A stretch of 60,000 nt of DNA from Antedon mediterranea (taxonomy: Eukaryota > Echinodermata > Crinoidea > Comatulida > Antedonidae): positions 2,702,312 through 2,762,311 of the forward strand of contig NC_092675.1 in the NCBI RefSeq assembly GCF_964355755.1, read 5' to 3'. Made by a program: the position numbers and the translations under genes. Shown one piece after another: positions 53,849 to 60,000 of the stretch. Under the pieces are notes generated by a model, which ran no database searches, was not told the DNA's origin, and saw nothing but the letters and a program-made list of their open reading frames with translations. Position 1 is the stretch's first letter; every line of letters begins with the position of its first letter.

Positions 53849-54165
53849 GCTGTGTTCGGACGTAAAATCAGTTCCATGTGTAACTTTACATGTGTAATCA
53901 GTGATCGTTCGGACGATGAACAATTTACAGGTGTAAACTACTGTAACAAAAAAATACCCAGCAGGGTCATATTTCACTTAAAAACACGTAAAAATTGCTC
54001 CTTATCTTGCGGTTAATCACCTTGCGGTTTAAGGTGTAATTGAAAAATCCACCTCATGAGGTGGTTTTTTGAAACAGCAAGTTTATCTCAAAAAACAAAT
54101 TTACACGCGACCATTACACGTGTAAATTTGTTCCGTCCAAACGGTCTCTACTGTATGTTGTTCCA
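53849..54165. mobile_element. Palindrome-rich foldback element
   Basis: Outer ends GGCTGTGTTCGGACG and inverse CGTCCAAACGGTCTC, with ACACGTGTAA-like inner arms. The centre holds a perfect 16-nt palindrome CCACCTCATGAGGTGG at 54049-54064. Confidence 0.5.
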
Positions 54166-55812
54166 ATCATCCACCCAGGTTAATTCCAAGCCCTGAAAAG
54201 CCATTCTTTGAAATGGTTGACACACCCTTTGGCCTTTTAGTTTTTCTATTATCCTTTGTACAATACACAATTGTCTGTATTTACCCCTTTTTTTATTTTC
54301 TTAATTATTAATATCAAATTTCTATATTTCAAATAATTAACAATACCAATTACCAACAGTAGAGTATTCAATTCATGACCACAACAGTATTTCTATATTT
54401 TATTTTTTTATATTTAATACTTCACTACTGAGTTAGTTCAAACTCAACTATTCATTTGAACGAATGATAGAATAAAAATTTCACCTACAATAAATAATTA
54501 AAAATGCAAAAACAGATGATAAAAAAGTAAGTTATTATAATTTAATAAACATGATTGTTTATAAAGTAGGGTTTTAAATGGGAATTTTCTTGCAATGGGT
54601 AATATTTATCTTATAATAATTATGCTAAGAACATGGATACTCAACTGCCATTAGTAATCTTAATTTGAATAATTTGCCTGTTTTCAATTTAATACCCAGC
54701 TTGTTGTATATAAATTCATTCTGGATGTGTGTGTAATGTTAAGATGACATACAACAGGATAGTTACTGTTGTTAGAGAATATATTTCAAGATACATTAGT
54801 AACAAATTTGAACCACCTTGGAGAGGGATTACAATACCTCGTGTTGTTTTAAAATATAAATTTTGTTTTAGCAATACAATATGTATATCAGAAGATTAAC
54901 ACAAGTTATAATTTTGTTGTGTAGGCCTATGTCATTTTATATCATGGTTCCACCAATCAACCACCCCATACTGAAGTACTGTAGCACCTACTACTCTGTC
55001 ATATATACTAATCACATGTATCTTCAGTATATCAATGCGAGCATATTCTTGAAAAAATCCTTGCATGCAAACAATTAATTAACAAATTTATAATTTAATA
55101 AATAGAATTTAGGAAAATTGTACTATATTTTCTTGTTTTTATTAAAGTTATTGATTTTGTGGAACTAATAATTATAGCTATTTAGTAAAATAATACCTCT
55201 ATGGAAGGTGACTTTAGGAATTATGAAAAATTATCTAAAAACATACTATATGAAATATGTATCCTATTTCACAATTTAATATTTGTATAGCATTTTGTTT
55301 GCTTGTAAACCCAAATATTAAAAGGCTAACAACATTTTTTTTTCTATTTATAATAGCAACTAATCTTTAATTTAATGTAATGTTTAATATATGTATTAAC
55401 CATTGTTATTTGCTATACTTTTTGTGTTAGGTTGATTTATATTTTATAATGATATTTTGACAATTATAACACGCAAACATAAACCCACCATGTTTAAAAA
55501 CTATTTTTTTATGAGATAAATATCAATTTTACAATTTTAATGAAATTCATGGTATAATACAATGTGTAGTTATTTCAATGCACATGTTGAGATATATGCA
55601 TAAAAAAGGAATGATCCTTGTAGAACATATATAATTATTGATAAAGTATTAAATACAAAAAATCCATAATAATATAATAAGAATATGTACATGATAATGA
55701 AAGGTACAGTAGCTAATATTGTAGGTTTATTGGCCCATGTGTAAAAAGTACTGACTATCCATTAAGATGTCAGCGCTGCCAGTATATTGAATTGAACAAA
55801 CCCACAGGTTTT

Positions 55813-55920
55813 CATATGCTAATGAGCATCATTAGCATATGCATGATACACCTGCTACGTGCACTGTGATTGGTCAATGTTTAATCCATATATAGATGAG
55901 GCTTCTTTTCTTTTTTTCAG
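55813..55920 (+). promoter_or_regulatory. Putative core promoter: POU-like palindrome, CCAAT, TATA, Inr
   Basis: CATATGCTAATGA at 55813-55825 and its perfect inverse at 55829-55841 (3-nt spacer) contain ATGCTAAT octamer-like sites, and GCATATGCAT follows. ATTGG (inverted CCAAT) is at 55869-55873, TATATA at 55889-55894, and an Inr-like TTCAGTCT with its A at 55919, exactly 30 nt from the TATA start. The same ttttttcag could instead be a splice acceptor. Confidence 0.45.
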
Positions 55921-55975
55921 TCTGTTCCAGCTATTGACTCGCTTGACATCATACTGCTTTCCTTCTCAAGACGTT

Positions 55976-56024
55976 ATGTCCAACATCGATGCTAAACTAC
56001 AAATGATGGCTGGCGACAACGAAG
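55976..56024 (+). CDS. First recognised coding exon of an unidentified gene
   Basis: ATG at 55976 opens MSNIDAKLQMMAGDNE and ends at a clean donor (GAAG|gtaagg) in phase 1. The same frame is open upstream to at least 55920. The next exon at 58495 joins in phase. Upstream lies either a TATA/Inr core promoter or a pyrimidine-rich splice acceptor (see the separate entry). The protein is not recognised. Confidence 0.55.
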
Positions 56025-58494
56025 GTAAGGCTTACAACCTATACATAATATTTTGTACATTATAGTTAACCATTACTGTCTATTTTTAACACACTATTCC
56101 GCACTGGTAATTGATTGTAAGAGTCTATCTACTCTATATTCACTCTAATTTAATAGCATTGTCTATCTATTTAAGATATTAAAAAATGTGATCAGTTTAT
56201 TATAATTTACAGTCATACATTGGAAATAGTATGCAAAATATTCTCAAAAAATTGCGTAAATTCTATTAGCTTCTTGAGGCTAGTGTTGAATTATATAATG
56301 CAGCTGCAGTGAAATCGTTGGTTTGGATTTTATTCAGCATAATGCATCATCCCAGTTATTCAAATTATCTTGCGACTGTAATTTTTAATAATAGATAGGC
56401 TGCTCTGAGATTTATTTAAAGAATTAATGAAGAAAACACAAGAAGCAGACTGCTCGCGCTTTGTGTTGTTTGTACTCAACTTAGAATATTAAAAAGCAGC
56501 ATGATAGGTGGGTGTGTGAATTCTGGATGTTAATGTGCGTAGGTTTAAGTACAGATGAATTAATCATGACAGTGGAATTGCATACAAATGACCTACAGCT
56601 CTACTGAACTTTACATGTAATTATTTTGGATGTTAAATCCGTGTTTTTGAAACGAATGTTATTAGGAAATGTGATGCATTATTATTTAAAAGATCAAATA
56701 AGCAATACTTTACTCTAACTTGTATTTTTTGTATGTGGATATTAAGTTATAACGATTCCTTTAATTTATTGAACCTAACTGCTTTTGATGGCTGAGCATG
56801 TGTGTAGTTCTGTTCCTAGTTTATAAAGCAGTTTTTCAAAATTTGTTTTTATAAGGCCAGTCTTTTTTTCCACAGTATGTACAACTACAATATACTTTAT
56901 AATACTATTAGTAGATGTAACATTTTCTAATAACATCTAAAAGAGTTTAAATTTAACCTGAAATAATAACAAATACCTACATCATAAATTCAGTGCAGGA
57001 GTACTACTATACATTAAAGCAGAAATATTGATGTAGTCACGAACATGATAGGTGTTACAAGACTGATCCATTCTGATAGCTTGTTGTCTTGGGTTAAGTC
57101 GTAAGACACATTTACATTTCCCACATTAAATATTCAATTTATTTTTTTTGTTTCTAAATTGATTACATATGCGTGTAGTCCCTTATTTTATTGGTTATCA
57201 TGTATCAGATATTGGGCAAAACGTTGCTGACTTTAATTTCACTCTCTCTGTGACATGTGACTCGAATAATTCTGTACAAATCATATGATTATTTTGTAGA
57301 AGGCTGCATAATCACCCGATACATTCTGTAGATAATCATGATGTATTCATTTTGTTCTTTAAATTCTATTTTTTAAAGCAATTTTTTTAGGAAATTAAAA
57401 TACATGTAGAATTTTAAAAGCTTTACTGTATGATTGGATGGTTATTATGATTATATTTTTGGCATTTAAAAATTTAATTTTTTGTTTTACTTGAATTGAA
57501 CCTGTTGGGTTTAGGATATTGATATTTATTTGTTTCGTACTGCATCTCTAGTTTCATCAAACATCGTTTTTAGTCATGAATATTAATAACTCGTTAAAAT
57601 TTGATGTTGTTCAAATATTGATATACAAAGAATTGACAAACTGTTTGCTATTAGCTAATGATATTCAGTATTTAATGTTGAGTACTAGCAGGTGGTAGGC
57701 CTAGACTTGCATTATAGATGAGCAAGGGTCGCACCACCAGCCTTTGTATTGATCTAACAAAGCAACAGAATAGATGCTGACCTCACCCTATTCACTAAAA
57801 TTTGGAGACAAAGGAGGAATTGATCTTCTGGGCCCAATACTCAATTTGTTAGGCTTAATGAAGAAATGCTATTGTTGCCTTGGTGGTAATAATTAGTTCA
57901 TTGTAGATGCAAGTGTTATATTAGACCATTCATGCGTAGGTCCACTTCTTTGTTTGCAGTTCGATCAACAATTATTATAACCCATTTGATTACTGTTGCT
58001 TCACGAAATATAAAAGAACTGGCACTCTCATTTATCTAAGTTCAGATGTATTATATTTAGAAAAGGTACATTATTAATCATTAAATCTAAAATATTAATG
58101 AGATATTGCTTTTTCCAATGAATGTACTTTGAAAAATAATTCCCAATACATTATTGCTGTAGTGTAACAAAATACTGTTGCTTGTTGTAGCATTTTTTGT
58201 AAATTTGATTGAAGGTAGAATTGTGCTGGTTGGTCAGGCAGTTTTATCTTGACGGTTGTTCTGCTACAGTAGTAACTGAGAAACAAGTGTTTTTGTACAC
58301 CAATTATGCGCATAGTATTTCTTCCTAGAATGTAACAAAATTAGTAATAATATAATAATTATAATGTCATTACGGTTTACATGGCATTCTGTATTATTGA
58401 TGTACATACTGACAAAGGCTTGCAAGATATTTTGTTGATTATTGTAGTCATTTTCAGGTTAATCTTAATGTGTATACTTTACTTAATCTTGTAG
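56025..58494 (+). other. Intron of the unidentified third gene
   Basis: 2.5 kb, AT-rich; no exon-like frame or named element seen. Confidence 0.5.
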
Positions 58495-58557
58495 ACTTCA
58501 AACAAGTTATAAAATGTGAACCTTCCGAAGACTTGACCGACAATTGGCAAACATCTG
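58495..58557 (+). CDS. Second coding exon of the unidentified gene (sumoylation-type motif)
   Basis: Acceptor taatcttgtag and donor gtaaac; 63 nt, phase 1 to 1. Encodes DFKQVIKCEPSEDLTDNWQT then S. VIKCEP fits the psi-K-x-E sumoylation consensus with a nearby proline, a pattern (synergy-control motif) common in sequence-specific transcription factors. The gene continues beyond the window. Assigning it to a family is not possible from 38 residues; the class is inference. Confidence 0.6.
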
Positions 58558-60000
58558 GTAAACTTATACATATACATGCAAAAGCCCTATTAATGTCTAG
58601 TACTTGCGTCAATAGTCACAAATCCATTTTGAATTTCATTCAATAAAACTAATTCATCCTTAATTTATTTCTAATTCATTTGTGTTGTTATCTAATGTGT
58701 TTAAAGAATGTTCATCACTTGTACTGAATCTGAAATGTCGGCAATGTTTTCAGTTTGAAAAAGCTGGTACTAATTGAATCGATCAACAACATTGATGTTG
58801 TACGATTGCATAATGTTGTTTATTTGTATATATTGATTGTAGTGCATTTTGATTGTACAAATACAGGCATGTGTTTGTAGCACATAAACAGTGAAGAATA
58901 AGCTTTCGGTTTAATACAAACATAAATAGTTGGAACATTGTGTTTATTATAGTATTATATCAAGACTGCAATCTACAAAACCAGTAGAAAAAGGTCCCAA
59001 TTTTACCATTACACATTTTGAATACCAGACTTGACATAAATCCGGACGTTAGTAGGCAACCCATGGGTGTCCAGCTATTGGGAGAGTTGACACTAGCACC
59101 TTTCTAATATAATCCTTGCACTTTTACCCAATATGACAAAAATGAATTTCAATTCAGGAAATTAAAATTGTACTATAATATAAGCAAAGTGCTTTTATAA
59201 AGACCTTGTATATTATTGTTGTGATATTATGAATATGAAGTGTGTGAAATAACCAATTTGCAATGAATGACTGATTCGATATTAAATCCATCTCATATTT
59301 TCTTAACTCGTTAATTCATTCTCGGAGGCTGAAGAAGAAAAACAATCTTTGAGTGCTACGTCTCTTGTCGAAATGAAAGAATGTTTCTGTTGAGAATTAA
59401 GAAAAACAACACAAGACGAGAAATACTATGAGGTAGTCTGTAGAACGGGTACTCTGTTATAATAGATGTTTTTAGATTTATTTACACATTTAAAAAAAAA
59501 ATGTTTTCCTCTACAGTATACTGTCCATCTCACTCTAGTTAAGTAACCTAATAATAATGACTGTATAATTCACCTGTAAATTGCAATTAAAATATTTTAT
59601 TAATGTTTATAGCACATTCTTGTTTTTTTAACAAGTTCTTGAAATACTGTACATTGTGCACCTCATTATTTTACTAATATTTTTAACTCTAACGATTGAT
59701 TATAATTTATTCTTACAACATGATAAAATAGCAAATGAGAATCTTGTTAATAGTACAAAAATTAATAAAGATTAATTACTTTTTGAGAAATTTATTATGA
59801 CAAATACTAGTGATTCATAGCCACACCCATACTTTGATTAAAATGAAATCAGTAAGAATGTGAAAAGTGAGTGAAGAAATATGCAAATGAGATGGTTGAA
59901 AGGGTGACATGAAACACAATGACACGCTGGCTTTGTCCGCCATATCTTGTTTCCTTGGTAACAGGGTACAAAGTACAAGGTCTACAAATGTATTTAATGT
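58558..60000 (+). other. Start of the next intron of the third gene
   Basis: AT-rich; no further exon recognised before the window ends. Confidence 0.5.

Larger units (their letters stand above)
48550..55800. other. Intergenic region between DET1 and the third gene
   Basis: AT-rich. Apart from the elements listed separately (49184, 50853, 53114, 53329, 53849) I see no gene, RNA or repeat family. Confidence 0.5.

Overview
This 60 kb window is AT-rich, intron-dominated animal DNA: long introns with consensus GT-AG borders, TATA/CCAAT-type promoter elements, abundant MITEs, tRNA-derived and 5S rRNA-derived SINEs, and several minisatellites. The two recognisable proteins are animal housekeeping or synaptic genes of deuterostome/protostome type. 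The compact gene density and the repeat types suggest a marine invertebrate, with an echinoderm-like deuterostome as my best guess. The species cannot be settled from the sequence alone.

Layout. From 2577 to 37293 (+) lies an endophilin-A (SH3GL family) gene. I can place ten coding exons covering 342 residues: the BAR domain, a linker and a C-terminal SH3 domain. The first exon (the roughly 15-residue N-terminal amphipathic helix) was not found and is probably upstream of the window. A 20.1 kb intron separates a 30-nt microexon (16967-16996) from the SH3 exon (37109-37293). That intron holds a phase-compatible candidate alternative last exon that would skip the SH3 domain (29513-29625), a second candidate microexon (23739-23765), and a 110-codon antisense ORF (21109-21441, -) followed by a 46-49 bp minisatellite.

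From 47485 to 45413 (-) lies the DET1 gene, the adaptor of the COP1/DDB1/CUL4 ubiquitin ligase, in two coding exons (575 residues). It converges on endophilin-A: their stop codons face each other across about 8 kb filled with MITEs and a 62-bp minisatellite. A YY1-type motif near 48440 may mark its promoter. From about 55.8 kb to the window end, a third gene starts on the + strand. Two small exons (55976-56024 and 58495-58557) encode MSNIDAKLQMMAGDNE... followed by a sumoylation-type VIKCEP motif. I do not recognise the protein; a transcription factor is possible. A POU-like palindrome, CCAAT, TATA and Inr are stacked just upstream.

Repeats explain much of the remaining non-coding DNA. There are nine copies of a palindromic MITE (termini AGCTCTGTCTACACTATC, most flanked by TTA or TAA), three copies of a second foldback MITE (AGCTTGGTTCCCACTAG), a TTAA-flanked element, a 323-bp foldback with an exact 8-bp target duplication, a 666-bp TTA-flanked element, a 1.1 kb element with CCGTATATTTCGGTGTA termini, two 5S-derived SINEs and several tRNA-derived SINEs. 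All identifications are from reading the sequence; no database search was run.
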